Of a DNA stretch of 64,000 nucleotides, positions 11,816-20,300 are shown in pieces. The notes under the pieces were generated by a model. That model was not told the DNA's origin. It worked only from the letters and a program-made list of their open reading frames with translations, and did not search any database. Source of the stretch: Stappia sediminis (GTDB lineage: Bacteria > Pseudomonadota > Alphaproteobacteria > Rhizobiales > Stappiaceae); contig NZ_WUMV01000001.1 in assembly GCF_009826895.1 (NCBI RefSeq), positions 434,001-498,000 on the forward strand, written 5' to 3'. Position numbers and translations under genes: made by a program. The stretch's first letter is position 1. Each line of letters opens with the position of its first letter.

Positions 11816-12994
11816 CTAACTGAAAAGCGACTGCCGCTCGCCGGGTGAAAGGCGGGCGAGTTCGTCTTCCGTCTCGTCGGTCATCGCGGCGGAAATGCGC
11901 TCCAGTTCCGCCTCCCAATCGCTGTCGGCGGCCGCTTCGCTTTCCTCCGCTTCAGCCTCTGCCTTTTCCGGCTTGCCTGCCTCCGCGGAAGTCGCGGGGC
12001 GGGCGAAAACATCCGCTTCCCCGTCGTCGGAATCGTCGAGCGCGGCATCGAAGTCGAACGCAGCCGCAGGGTCGCTGGCCGCCTTCAGCGCGTTCTCGCC
12101 GGTCTCGGTGACGGTGGCGAAAACGTCCGCCTTGAGGTCGTCCTCGTCTGACGTTGCGTCGCTTTCCTGTGCCAGTTCCCACGGGTCGATTTCGCCGTCG
12201 CTGGAACTTATGGCGTCGAATTCGCCGCCATTTGAACCTTTTCGGGCGCCTTTGGAATTCTCCTCGACGCCTTCGGCTTCTTCGCACTCGCTGTTCAGGA
12301 GCGCGTCGATCGTGTCCTGGTCCGTGCCCCGGCCCTCAAGCTGCGGGCCGTTCAGAAGATGCGCGTCCGGCCGGGTGTCCATCTTTATATCGGGGTCTTC
12401 GGCCTTGGCGCCTTCCATGCCCCAGATCTTGATCATCATATTGATCCGGGCCTCAAGATATTGAAGAACCTGGACAATCTTCTGGGTGCGCTGCCCGGTC
12501 AGGTCCTGGAAGGAGCAGGCCATGAAAATCTCGGTCGCCCGGCCGTCGATTTCGTCGCAGGCACCGTGGTCGCCGCCGTCTTCCTTCATCTGCCAGGCGA
12601 TTTCCTGGATCGCTTCGGCGGCGGCGAGAATTTCCTGCGTTGCCCCTTCCGTCTGCCTGACGATCGCGTCCAACTCGTCGGAAGCTTCCTGGAACCTGTT
12701 GCCGTATTCCGATTCATGCTTGATGTTGCCGATCTCGCGCTTGGTGCGTTCGATCGCTTCCTGCATGTCGGCGATGTCGATGCGGATCCGGTCGATGCTG
12801 GGCGTATGGCGGTCGCGGATCATGACCGTTTCGAGACGGGCGATCGCATCCAGCACCATCTGCGTTTCGGGCTTCTGGCTGCGCCTCAGGAACTCGTCCA
12901 GGAACCACCGTCCGCGAGACGAGCTTGAAAGAGCATCGCGCAGTGCCTCGAATTCGGCATCGGAGAGCGGGCTGGATGGTCCGTTCGCTGCCAT
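11816..12994 (-). CDS. cheZ: CheZ-family protein phosphatase
   Basis: Predicted CheY-P phosphatase, 392 residues, longer than the 214-residue E. coli enzyme because of an acidic, low-complexity C-terminal half (about 205-370). The catalytic signature is clear: 'FQDLTGQRTQKIVQVLQYLE' with Asp163 and Gln167 matching E. coli Asp143/Gln147. Helical segments on either side would form the four-helix bundle, and the C-terminal end ('DELARLSPGERQSLFS') could serve as the CheY-binding tail. No other che gene is near, although a chemoreceptor lies about 19 kb away. The ribosome site is weak. Confidence 0.8.
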   Translation of the reverse strand: MAANGPSSPLSDAEFEALRDALSSSSRGRWFLDEFLRRSQKPETQMVLDAIARLETVMIRDRHTPSIDRIRIDIADMQEAIERTKREIGNIKHESEYGNRFQEASDELDAIVRQTEGATQEILAAAEAIQEIAWQMKEDGGDHGACDEIDGRATEIFMACSFQDLTGQRTQKIVQVLQYLEARINMMIKIWGMEGAKAEDPDIKMDTRPDAHLLNGPQLEGRGTDQDTIDALLNSECEEAEGVEENSKGARKGSNGGEFDAISSSDGEIDPWELAQESDATSDEDDLKADVFATVTETGENALKAASDPAAAFDFDAALDDSDDGEADVFARPATSAEAGKPEKAEAEAEESEAAADSDWEAELERISAAMTDETEDELARLSPGERQSLFS

Positions 12995-13124
12995 GGTCGT
13001 AATCTCGGATCGTGAATCGGTCGGGCGGCTCGGCCCCGCGTCGGCAGGTCCTGCCGATAATGGTTAATCATCAAATCCTTAGAATCGGTTTAGATATGCG
13101 GCGCAATTCGGGAAAACGGCCTTC

Positions 13125-14276
13125 ATGAAAGACGCGACGCGAACGGGCGGTTTCTTCGCTGCTTACTTCTTCGGAATTGGCTTGTTTCTGCCGTTTTTTC
13201 CACTTCTTCTGTCGGCGAATGGCCACGGCCCGGCGGAAATCGGCACGCTTCTCGCGGTACCCATCGCCGTGCGCCTCGTCGCGAATCCGCTCATGACGAA
13301 TCTCGCCGACAGATTGCAGGCGACGAAAGGCTCAATCGTCATTTTCGCGGTCGTGTCGGCCATTTTGTTCCTCGTTCTTGTGAAACCGCTGGGTTTCTGG
13401 GCGACATTCTTCCTGCTTGCGCTCATTGCAGCTTTCTGGTCGCCGATCTTGCCTTTGAGTGACGCAATGGCGGTGAATCTCGTCCGCAAACGCCGGGGCG
13501 ATTACGGGCGGATGCGGCTTTGGGGGTCGATCGCCTTCGTGGTCGCAAACCTCGCCGGCGGAGTTCTGCTCCAGTATTTTAGCGCCAGCTGGCTTATCGG
13601 GGGTATCGTCGGCGGCCTGGTTGTGGTTTTCGCCCTTGCCGTCACGATGCCTGCCTGTGAAGGCGAGGAGACTGGCGGGGATAACTCAGGCGGAAGCGAC
13701 ACTTCCGTTCTCAAAAGCCCGGTCTTTCTTCTCTTCCTTGCCGCCGCCGGTCTCGTGCAGGCAAGCCATGCCGCCTATTACGGTTTCGGTTCTCTCTACT
13801 GGACGCAAAACGGCATCGCGGAAACGGCGGTCGGCGCGCTCTGGATGTTGGGCGTCGTCACGGAAATCCTGTTGTTTTACTTCGCAAGCCGCCTGCAAAG
13901 CCGGATTTCGCCGGTCGGCTTTCTGCTGATCGGTTCCGCGGCGGCGGTTCTCAGGTGGCTCCTGTTTCCCTTCGTGACGGATTTCGCGCTTATCGTGGTG
14001 CTTCAGGGGTTGCATGGCCTCACCTTCGGGGCAACGCATCTGGGTGCGGTGGGGCTGATCGCAAAGGCGGTTTCGAGCCGGCGGTCCGGTACGGGGCAGG
14101 GGCTGTTGTCGACTGCGGTCGGTGGCATGTCGGCGCTGGCAACCGCGGCGGCGGGCCCGCTATTCGGCTCCGATCCCGCTGCCGCGTTTCAACTCATGGC
14201 GGCCATGTCGGTTGCCGCATTCCTGCTGATCGCGGCCCTCAACCGGCCGCTTGGCAGGCTGCAATCGGCAAACTGA
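13125..14276 (+). CDS. MFS transporter, HcaT/LacY-like group
   Basis: Twelve-helix major facilitator of 383 residues. The start 'GGFFAAYFFGIGLFLPFFPLLLSANG' and the loop 'RRGDYGRMRLWGSIAFVVANLAGG' are typical of the 3-phenylpropionate transporter (HcaT-like) group of small MFS carriers. The substrate is not predictable. It converges on dgcA and is divergent from cheZ, so it appears monocistronic. Confidence 0.85.
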   Translation: MKDATRTGGFFAAYFFGIGLFLPFFPLLLSANGHGPAEIGTLLAVPIAVRLVANPLMTNLADRLQATKGSIVIFAVVSAILFLVLVKPLGFWATFFLLALIAAFWSPILPLSDAMAVNLVRKRRGDYGRMRLWGSIAFVVANLAGGVLLQYFSASWLIGGIVGGLVVVFALAVTMPACEGEETGGDNSGGSDTSVLKSPVFLLFLAAAGLVQASHAAYYGFGSLYWTQNGIAETAVGALWMLGVVTEILLFYFASRLQSRISPVGFLLIGSAAAVLRWLLFPFVTDFALIVVLQGLHGLTFGATHLGAVGLIAKAVSSRRSGTGQGLLSTAVGGMSALATAAAGPLFGSDPAAAFQLMAAMSVAAFLLIAALNRPLGRLQSAN

Positions 14277-14287
14277 GGCGCAATCAA

Positions 14288-15271
14288 TCAGCCCCAAAGT
14301 TCGCGTAACGGCGGCATGAGGGTGCTGCCCTCGAAGGAAAGCCCCGGCGTTCGGTCGCTTGAAAGCAGGAGAGGAGCGTCGAGATCGACGAAATCCGCGC
14401 CTTGCGCCGCGATCACGCCCGGCGCCATGGCAAGCGAGGTGCCAAGCATGCAGCCGACCATGACCTTGAAGCTTCGCGCCTTTGCCTCATCCACCATGAC
14501 GAGCGCCTCCGTCAGCCCGCCGGTCTTGTCGAGCTTGACGTTTACGGCATCGTAGCGTTCTTTCAATTCGCCGAGTTCCGCCGAAGTATGGGCGCTTTCA
14601 TCGGCGCAAATCGGGACGATCCGCTCTACGCGGGACAGAAGAAAGTCATCGCCCGCAGGCAGCGGCTGCTCAATCAGTTCCACTCCGGCGGATGCGCAAG
14701 CCGCGAGGTTTTTCTCGAATGTTTGCGCCGTCCACGCCTCGTTGGCATCAACGATCAGCCGAGCTTGCGGAGCGGCTGATCTTACCGCGGCAATGCGCTC
14801 CGGGTCGCCCTCGCCGGCAAGCTTCACCTTCAACAATGGGCGGGCTTTCGCCTTTTCGGCATCGCTCGCCATTTTCTCAGGCGTGCCGACGCTGATCGTG
14901 AAGGCCGTGACAAGTGGTGAAGGTTCCGCTCGTCCAAGCAGCGCGGAAACGCTTTTGCCCGCCCGTTTGGCTTCAATATCCCAGAGCGCGCAGTCGAGTG
15001 CGTTTCGCGCAGCACCCGCCGGCATTGCCATTTGCAGGCCCGCACGGTCGAGACCGTGGGCGAATTCCTTCGCCATGGTCTCGATATCGGCGATGACCCC
15101 GCTTACCGTTTCACCATAACGGGCGTAAGGCACGCATTCGCCGTGACCGATGCGCGTTCCCTCGCGAAGGGTAACGACGACGACATCCGCATGCGTGCGG
15201 CTGCCGCGCGAAATCGTGAAGCCGCCTTCTATCGGCCAGCTTTCGGCGACGACGGTCAATTCGATCGTCAT
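14288..15271 (-). CDS. dgcA: N-acetyl-D-glutamate racemase DgcA (dipeptide-epimerase family)
   Basis: Enolase-superfamily racemase/epimerase, 327 residues. The muconate-lactonizing subgroup signature is complete: 'LLKVKLAG' with the K-x-K catalytic lysine, metal ligands in 'VDANEAW', 'IEQPLP' and 'CADESA', and the opposite-face lysine in 'VNVKLDKTGG'. By itself it could be an L-Ala-D/L-Glu epimerase. The 4-nt overlap with a DUF1611 (DgcN) gene points to the D-glutamate catabolic pathway, in which DgcN acetylates D-Glu and DgcA racemises N-acetyl-D-Glu to the L form. Confidence 0.85.
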   Translation of the reverse strand: MTIELTVVAESWPIEGGFTISRGSRTHADVVVVTLREGTRIGHGECVPYARYGETVSGVIADIETMAKEFAHGLDRAGLQMAMPAGAARNALDCALWDIEAKRAGKSVSALLGRAEPSPLVTAFTISVGTPEKMASDAEKAKARPLLKVKLAGEGDPERIAAVRSAAPQARLIVDANEAWTAQTFEKNLAACASAGVELIEQPLPAGDDFLLSRVERIVPICADESAHTSAELGELKERYDAVNVKLDKTGGLTEALVMVDEAKARSFKVMVGCMLGTSLAMAPGVIAAQGADFVDLDAPLLLSSDRTPGLSFEGSTLMPPLRELWG

Positions 15272-16281
15272 GGGTTTCCAAACTCCTTGCCGATCCGCTC
15301 TACGATCGCTTCCACGCCGAAGCGAACGGGATCGGTGGCTGGAAGGTCGTGATCGACGGAGATCGTTTCGAGAAGCTTTCTTGCCTCATCCTCGCCCAGT
15401 GCCGCGGTATTGACGGCGATACCGACGCACCGGATCGCCGGGTTCGTCAGCCGGCCGCAGCGCACGGTTAGGTCGATCACGTCCTGAATCGACGGCAGTG
15501 GCGTCTGAACGCCTCGCATCGTCTTGCGCGTGGGCTCGTGACAGACGACGAAAGCGTCCGGCTGCGAGCCATGCAGGAGCCCAAGGGTAACACCCGCGAA
15601 AGACGGGTGATAGAGCGAACCTTGACCCTCGACCACATCCCAGTGAGCTTCATCCGCGTCCGGCGAAATCCATTCCGCGGCGCCGGAAATGAAATCGGCC
15701 ACCACCGCATCCAGCGCGACGCCGCGTCCGGAAATGAAGACGCCCGTTTGGCCCGTTGCGCGGAAATCGGCATCGAACCCTTGATCCCGCATACCTTTTT
15801 CAAGGGCGAGCGCGGCATATTTCTTGCCGACGGAACAGTCCGTGCCAACGGTCAGAAGGCGCTTTCCCGACCGCTTGGTCCCCTTGCCGGTGGAAAATCT
15901 CTCGGCCGAATGGCGTACATCGAAAAGCTTTCGCCCCGTGCGTGCCGCGGTATCGCGGATTGCCGGCACGTCCGACAGGCGCATGTGCAGCCCGCTTGCC
16001 ACATCCATACCGGCTTCGAGTGCCGCGACGATGGACTCCACCCAGTGATCCGGCAGCACGCCACCGGCGTTTACCGCGCCTACGATCATGGTTTTGGCGC
16101 CATTCGCCGCGGCTTCGCCGGGCGCCATGTCAGGGAGGTTCGCATCCGCGTTGCACCCGTAGAGACGATACTGGCCGACACACCATTCCTTGCGCCAGTC
16201 GACAATGCCGAGTCCCGTTTTCGCGGCAAGCGCGTCAGGCACGTCTCCCAGAAACAGCAGATAGGGATGATGGATTTCCAT
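15268..16281 (-). CDS. dgcN: D-glutamate N-acetyltransferase DgcN (DUF1611)
   Basis: 337-residue protein of the DUF1611 family, which has an N-terminal Rossmann-like domain and a C-terminal P-loop domain; 'TVGTDCSVGKKYAAL' is the phosphate-binding loop. The frame stays open to 16875, but the ATG at 16281 has AAGGAGA upstream and the family N-terminus ('MEIHHPYLLFLGD') begins there. The longer version would run antisense through the next gene. It is the first gene of a two-gene operon with dgcA and is divergent from the lipid-transport operon. The assignment rests on family knowledge; the enzyme activity is inferred from the pairing. Confidence 0.85.
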   Translation of the reverse strand: MEIHHPYLLFLGDVPDALAAKTGLGIVDWRKEWCVGQYRLYGCNADANLPDMAPGEAAANGAKTMIVGAVNAGGVLPDHWVESIVAALEAGMDVASGLHMRLSDVPAIRDTAARTGRKLFDVRHSAERFSTGKGTKRSGKRLLTVGTDCSVGKKYAALALEKGMRDQGFDADFRATGQTGVFISGRGVALDAVVADFISGAAEWISPDADEAHWDVVEGQGSLYHPSFAGVTLGLLHGSQPDAFVVCHEPTRKTMRGVQTPLPSIQDVIDLTVRCGRLTNPAIRCVGIAVNTAALGEDEARKLLETISVDHDLPATDPVRFGVEAIVERIGKEFGNP

Positions 16282-16411
16282 GGGCTGTCTCCTTGCCGCA
16301 ACGTCATGTAATTGAGTGTCAGGATACGATAGCCAAAGCACGCCGTCGTGTAGACGGTATCGATGCGGGTCAGGTATACGGGTCCATGGGGATTTGGGGC
16401 AAGAGGCGGCG

Positions 16412-17557
16412 ATGACCATCCACGCGGCGCGACCCGCGCCGACCTTGAGTACTGCGGTGGACGGCGAGAGGATGACGGTTGCCATTGGCGGCGGCTGGAC
16501 GATCCATGCCAGCCACGAGATGGAAGGTCTCGTCACCGGCCTGAAATCGGGTACCCCCGTTTTCATCACAATCGACCTGTCGGGCGTAACCCATCTCGAC
16601 ACGGCTGGCGCCTGGTTGATCCACCGCTTGCAGGGCGATTTCGAGTTCAAGGGCTCGCGGGTTGAACTCACGGGACTCAGCGACAAGTTCAGGTCGCTGG
16701 TGGGTGAAATCGAAAGCCACCACCCGCCAGCGTGGAAACCGCGCGTTCGCCGGCGTTCGATCGTGGGCCTGCTGGAAGCGACCGGCAGGCAGATGGCCGA
16801 AATCGGCAATGATATCGTCGCCGTCTGCCACATCGTCGGGTCGCTGGCGGTCGTTCTGTCCGGAATCCTGATCAATCCCCGGCGGCTAAGGGGTATTTCG
16901 GTCGCCGTTCAGTTCGACCGTTCATGCATTGGCGCCGTTCCCATCGTCGCGCTGATGAGCTTCCTGATCGGCGGCATCATTTCCCAGCAGGGCGGCTTCT
17001 ACCTGCGAACGTTCGGCGCGGATCTTTACGTGGTCGACCTTGCCGGCGTGCTGGTCCTGCGTGAAATCGGGGTTCTTCTGACGGCGATCATGGTCGCGGG
17101 CCGTTCCGGTTCGGCATTCACCGCGGAACTCGGTTCCATGAAGATGCGCGAGGAGATGGATGCGCTGCATGTCATCGGCCTCAGGGTAACGGAAGTTCTC
17201 ATTTTGCCGCGGCTGCTTGCGCTGATGATCGCCCTGCCGATCCTTGCGTTCATAGCCGACCTTGCGGCCCTTTTCGGCTCGGGCCTCGTGACATGGGCAT
17301 ATCTTGAAATCCCGCCGCAGATCTTCATGCAGCGGCTGAATGAAGCCGTCACCCTGCAAACGCTTTGGGTCGGCCTTCTCAAGGCGCCCTTCATGGCGAT
17401 GATCATTGCGCTTATCGCCTGCGTGGAAGGGCTGAAGGTTTCCGGATCCTCCGAATCGCTCGGCCTTCACACCACGCTTTCGGTGGTGAAGGCGATCTTC
17501 ATGGTGATCGTGGTCGATGGTATGTTCGCCATCTTCTTCGCATCTATCGGGGTTTGA
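16412..17557 (+). CDS. MlaE-family ABC transporter permease with N-terminal STAS domain
   Basis: Inner-membrane permease of an MCE/Mla-type lipid transporter, 381 residues. An N-terminal STAS-like domain (about 20-110; 'ITIDLSGVTHLDTAGAWLI') is followed by the MlaE core (about 150-381), opening with 'FDRSCIGAVPIVALMSFLIGG' and containing the conserved 'LREIGVLLTAIMVAGRSGSAFTAELG' split in two by the membrane. The frame is open to 16316; the ATG at 16412 follows AAGAGGCGG and is preferred. This is the first gene of a tightly spaced four-gene operon with ATPase, MCE protein and lipoprotein. Confidence 0.9.
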   Translation: MTIHAARPAPTLSTAVDGERMTVAIGGGWTIHASHEMEGLVTGLKSGTPVFITIDLSGVTHLDTAGAWLIHRLQGDFEFKGSRVELTGLSDKFRSLVGEIESHHPPAWKPRVRRRSIVGLLEATGRQMAEIGNDIVAVCHIVGSLAVVLSGILINPRRLRGISVAVQFDRSCIGAVPIVALMSFLIGGIISQQGGFYLRTFGADLYVVDLAGVLVLREIGVLLTAIMVAGRSGSAFTAELGSMKMREEMDALHVIGLRVTEVLILPRLLALMIALPILAFIADLAALFGSGLVTWAYLEIPPQIFMQRLNEAVTLQTLWVGLLKAPFMAMIIALIACVEGLKVSGSSESLGLHTTLSVVKAIFMVIVVDGMFAIFFASIGV

Positions 17558-17561
17558 GCTG

Positions 17562-18404
17562 ATGCGGGAAGGGGAAGGGGAAGGGGAAGGGGAAGGGGAA
17601 GGGGAAGGGCAGGTGTCGGGCGTCGGGGAGGAACGCAAGATCGCGGTTTTGAAAGCGCGCGGCGTCACGGTCGGCTTCGGTGAGACCCTCATCCTGGAAA
17701 ACCTCGACCTTGACGTCTATCGCAGCGAGATCCTGGGTTTCGTCGGCGGTTCCGGCACCGGCAAATCCGTTCTCATGCGCACGATCCTCGGACTTGTCGA
17801 AAAGCGTGCCGGAAAGATCGAGGTGTTCGGCGACGATCTGGACACCGCGACGGCGGACGAACGTGCCGCGATCGAGCGCCGCTGGGGCGTTCTTTTCCAG
17901 CAAGGAGCGCTGTTTTCCTCTCTCAACGTGCGCCAGAACATCCAGGTACCAATGCGCGAACACATGAACATGTCTCAGCGCTTGATGGATGAGATGGCGC
18001 TTTTGAAGCTGGAGATGGTCGGGTTGCCCCGCGATTCGGCCGAAAAGGCGCCTTCGGAGCTTTCCGGCGGCATGATCAAGCGCGCAAGCCTTGCCCGGGC
18101 GCTGGCGCTCGATCCGGATCTCGTCTTCCTGGACGAGCCGACATCGGGGCTCGATCCCATCGGCGCGGCCGCCTTCGACGATCTCATAGAACGGCTGCGG
18201 GACGCCTTGGGGCTCACGGTCTATATGGTCACCCATGACCTCGACAGCCTGCATTCCATTTGCGATCGCATCGCTGTATTAGGGGAGCGTCGGGTACTCG
18301 TCACGGGAACATTTGACGAAATGATGCAGGTGGACCAACCCTGGGTGAAATCGTACTTCAGGGGTGAGCGGGCCTTGCGTCGGGTGGAACAGGACGAGGT
18401 TTGA
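17562..18404 (+). CDS. ABC transporter ATP-binding protein of the MCE/Mla lipid system
   Basis: MlaF-type ATPase, 280 residues from the ATG at 17562. Walker A is GGSGTGKS, the signature is LSGGMIKRASLARAL, and Walker B is DLVFLDEPTSGLDP, followed by the switch histidine in 'MVTHDLDSL'. Residues 3-16 are seven Glu-Gly dipeptides encoded by a (GGGGAA)n run, after which the conserved domain begins. A GTG at 17613, right after this purine-rich run, is a plausible alternative start because the repeat itself resembles a string of Shine-Dalgarno sites. The ATG is 4 nt after the permease stop. Confidence 0.92.
   Translation: MREGEGEGEGEGEGEGQVSGVGEERKIAVLKARGVTVGFGETLILENLDLDVYRSEILGFVGGSGTGKSVLMRTILGLVEKRAGKIEVFGDDLDTATADERAAIERRWGVLFQQGALFSSLNVRQNIQVPMREHMNMSQRLMDEMALLKLEMVGLPRDSAEKAPSELSGGMIKRASLARALALDPDLVFLDEPTSGLDPIGAAAFDDLIERLRDALGLTVYMVTHDLDSLHSICDRIAVLGERRVLVTGTFDEMMQVDQPWVKSYFRGERALRRVEQDEV
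17567..17610 (+). repeat. (GGGGAA)7 hexanucleotide run at the start of the ATPase gene
   Basis: Seven GGGGAA-type units encode Glu-Gly repeats directly after the ATG. Each unit also contains GGAAGG/AAGGGG, which is complementary to the 3' end of 16S rRNA. The run could therefore act as a tunable ribosome-binding array for the in-frame GTG at 17613. Confidence 0.85.
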
Positions 18405-20300
18405 ATGGAGACCCGCGCCAATTACATCGCCATCGGCGCCTTTGTCTTTGCGATCATCATCGCAGCCTTCGTGTTCATCTATTGGCTGGGTGTCACGTCC
18501 AACGGCACCAAGAGCGTAAACATCAAGGTTATTTTCCCCGGCGCGGTGACCGGCCTGTCCACGGGCGGGCAGGTGCTCTACAACGGCATCAAGATCGGCG
18601 ATGTCGGCGCTTTGGAGTTCAATCCGCGCGATCCCAAGGTCGTGCTGGCGACGCTGCGCGTCAACCCCAACGCCCCGCTGCGCAAGGACACCAAGGCAAC
18701 GCTCGGATTTCAGGGTCTTACCGGGGTAGCCTATGTCGAGCTTTCGGGCGGCACGCCGGGCTCGCCATCGCTGTTCGAGACGGCGGACGACAAGGAACCT
18801 GTCCTGTATGCGGAACGTTCGGCTTTCGAGGATATCGTCGAAGGCGCACGCAACATTCTTGGCAAGGCGGACACCACTCTCGACACGATCGAGGAAGTGA
18901 TCGCCGGGAACCGGGACGAGATCGACCAGACGATCAAGAACATAAACCAGTTCTCCGAAGCGCTGGCCAAGAACTCCGACGGTGTCGACCAGTTCATGTC
19001 ATCGGTCGCCGACACCGGTGAGGCGTTGACGAAACTGTCGAACCGTCTTGAAGGCCTCGTGGCCAAGGCGGAAACGATCGTGGATGCCGTGCCGCCCGAA
19101 AAGATCACCTCGATCGTCAATGATACGGCCGAAATCGCCACGAAAATTTCCGAGGCTTCGAACGGGCTTTCGACGTTGATCGCCGACTCAAAGACGGCGG
19201 CGGAAGAATTGCAGAGCTTTACCGCAGGGCTCAACGAGAGCCTGAAGCAGGTCGATGCGGTGCTGGCCGAGGTCAAACCGGGAGATGTCCAGAAGATCGT
19301 TCAGGGCGTTTCACAATTCGCAGAAGTGCTCGACAACCGCAGCGCTGATATCGACAAGGTCGTCGCGTCCACGGCGGCGACGATGGAAAACGTCGAGAAG
19401 GTTTCAAAAACGCTTGGCGACCGGCAGGTCCAGATTGCTGAATTCATCGACAGCGCGGCCGCTGCAGGAGAACGCCTGAATTCGACGCTCGAGGAGGCGG
19501 GAAAGATCATCGCTACCGTCAATCCGCAAAGCGTGCAGGATATCGTCGATGGGGCGGCGAGCTTTTCCAAGGTGCTGAACGAGCGTCGCGGGGATATCGA
19601 CAGGGTGATCGCATCCGCCGCTTCGTCCATGGACAATATCGAGAAGGTTTCCAAAACGCTCGGGGACCGTGACGCGCAGATCGGCCAGATCGTAGACAAT
19701 GCCGCGCTCGTGGAAGAAAAGCTCGTCCAGTCGCTCGACGAGGCGAATCGCGTCTTGTCTGCCGTGAACTCGGACGAAGTCGCGCGGATCATTGCCTCGC
19801 TCGATACGCTGACATCCGATGTGGCGGGAAAAACCCAGACAATTTCAACGGCGATCGACGATGCTGGAAAGGCGGCAGCGAACATCCGCTCCTTCACCGG
19901 CGACATTGAAGGCCGCAAGCCCGATATCGACCAGATCATCACCAACGTGAACGAGCTTTCGAAGAACCTGAATGCCGCAAGCGTGAGAATTCAAGGCGTT
20001 ATCGACAAGGTTGACGGCATGGTGGCCGGCGATGGAGAGGGCTTCGTTTCCGAAGCGACGAAGGCTGCGGCCGCGATTCGCAAGGCGGCGGATATCCTGC
20101 AGGAAAACATCGGGCCGATCGCGAACGGCCTGAACAAGTTCGCCACGCGCGGATCGGCGGATTTCTCGGCCGCAATGGGCCAACTCAACAGGACCTTGGT
20201 GGAAATTCAGCGTGCAGTGGCTAATATCGACCGCGATCCGAGTCGCGTGATCTTCGGCGGATCGGATACACCGACATTCGGCGGGGCGAGGCGACGGTGA
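18405..20300 (+). CDS. MCE (MlaD-family) protein with long helical tail and 82-residue repeats
   Basis: Periplasmic, membrane-anchored substrate-binding subunit of the lipid transporter, 631 residues. A single N-terminal helix (about 8-28) precedes one MCE domain (about 38-118; 'FPGAVTGLSTGGQVLYNGIKIGDV'). The remaining 500 residues are predicted helical, with two tandem 82-residue units (DNA 19275-19520 and 19521-19766), both containing 'EKVSKTLGDR', plus degenerate flanking copies. MlaD itself is about 180 residues; the length here resembles tunnel-forming MCE proteins such as PqiB/YebT or mycobacterial Mce, but with one MCE domain. The ATG directly abuts the ATPase stop. Confidence 0.9.
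   Translation: METRANYIAIGAFVFAIIIAAFVFIYWLGVTSNGTKSVNIKVIFPGAVTGLSTGGQVLYNGIKIGDVGALEFNPRDPKVVLATLRVNPNAPLRKDTKATLGFQGLTGVAYVELSGGTPGSPSLFETADDKEPVLYAERSAFEDIVEGARNILGKADTTLDTIEEVIAGNRDEIDQTIKNINQFSEALAKNSDGVDQFMSSVADTGEALTKLSNRLEGLVAKAETIVDAVPPEKITSIVNDTAEIATKISEASNGLSTLIADSKTAAEELQSFTAGLNESLKQVDAVLAEVKPGDVQKIVQGVSQFAEVLDNRSADIDKVVASTAATMENVEKVSKTLGDRQVQIAEFIDSAAAAGERLNSTLEEAGKIIATVNPQSVQDIVDGAASFSKVLNERRGDIDRVIASAASSMDNIEKVSKTLGDRDAQIGQIVDNAALVEEKLVQSLDEANRVLSAVNSDEVARIIASLDTLTSDVAGKTQTISTAIDDAGKAAANIRSFTGDIEGRKPDIDQIITNVNELSKNLNAASVRIQGVIDKVDGMVAGDGEGFVSEATKAAAAIRKAADILQENIGPIANGLNKFATRGSADFSAAMGQLNRTLVEIQRAVANIDRDPSRVIFGGSDTPTFGGARRR
19275..19766 (+). repeat. Two tandem 246-bp coding repeats in the MCE gene
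   Basis: Each unit encodes 82 residues. They begin KPGDVQKIVQ and NPQSVQDIVD, share 'EKVSKTLGDR' at the same offset (41-50), and end IIATV and VLSAV. The third, diverged start ('NSDEVARIIAS') follows at 19767 in phase. Confidence 0.9.

Noticed and set aside
16282-16875. Upstream extension of the DgcN frame (198 extra codons)
   Set aside because: The extension is antisense to the STAS-permease gene, lacks a ribosome site, and the family N-terminus begins at 16281 behind AAGGAGA.
17567-17610. Phase-variable on/off switch
   Set aside because: The unit is six nucleotides, so copy-number change cannot shift the frame. Only length or translation efficiency could vary.
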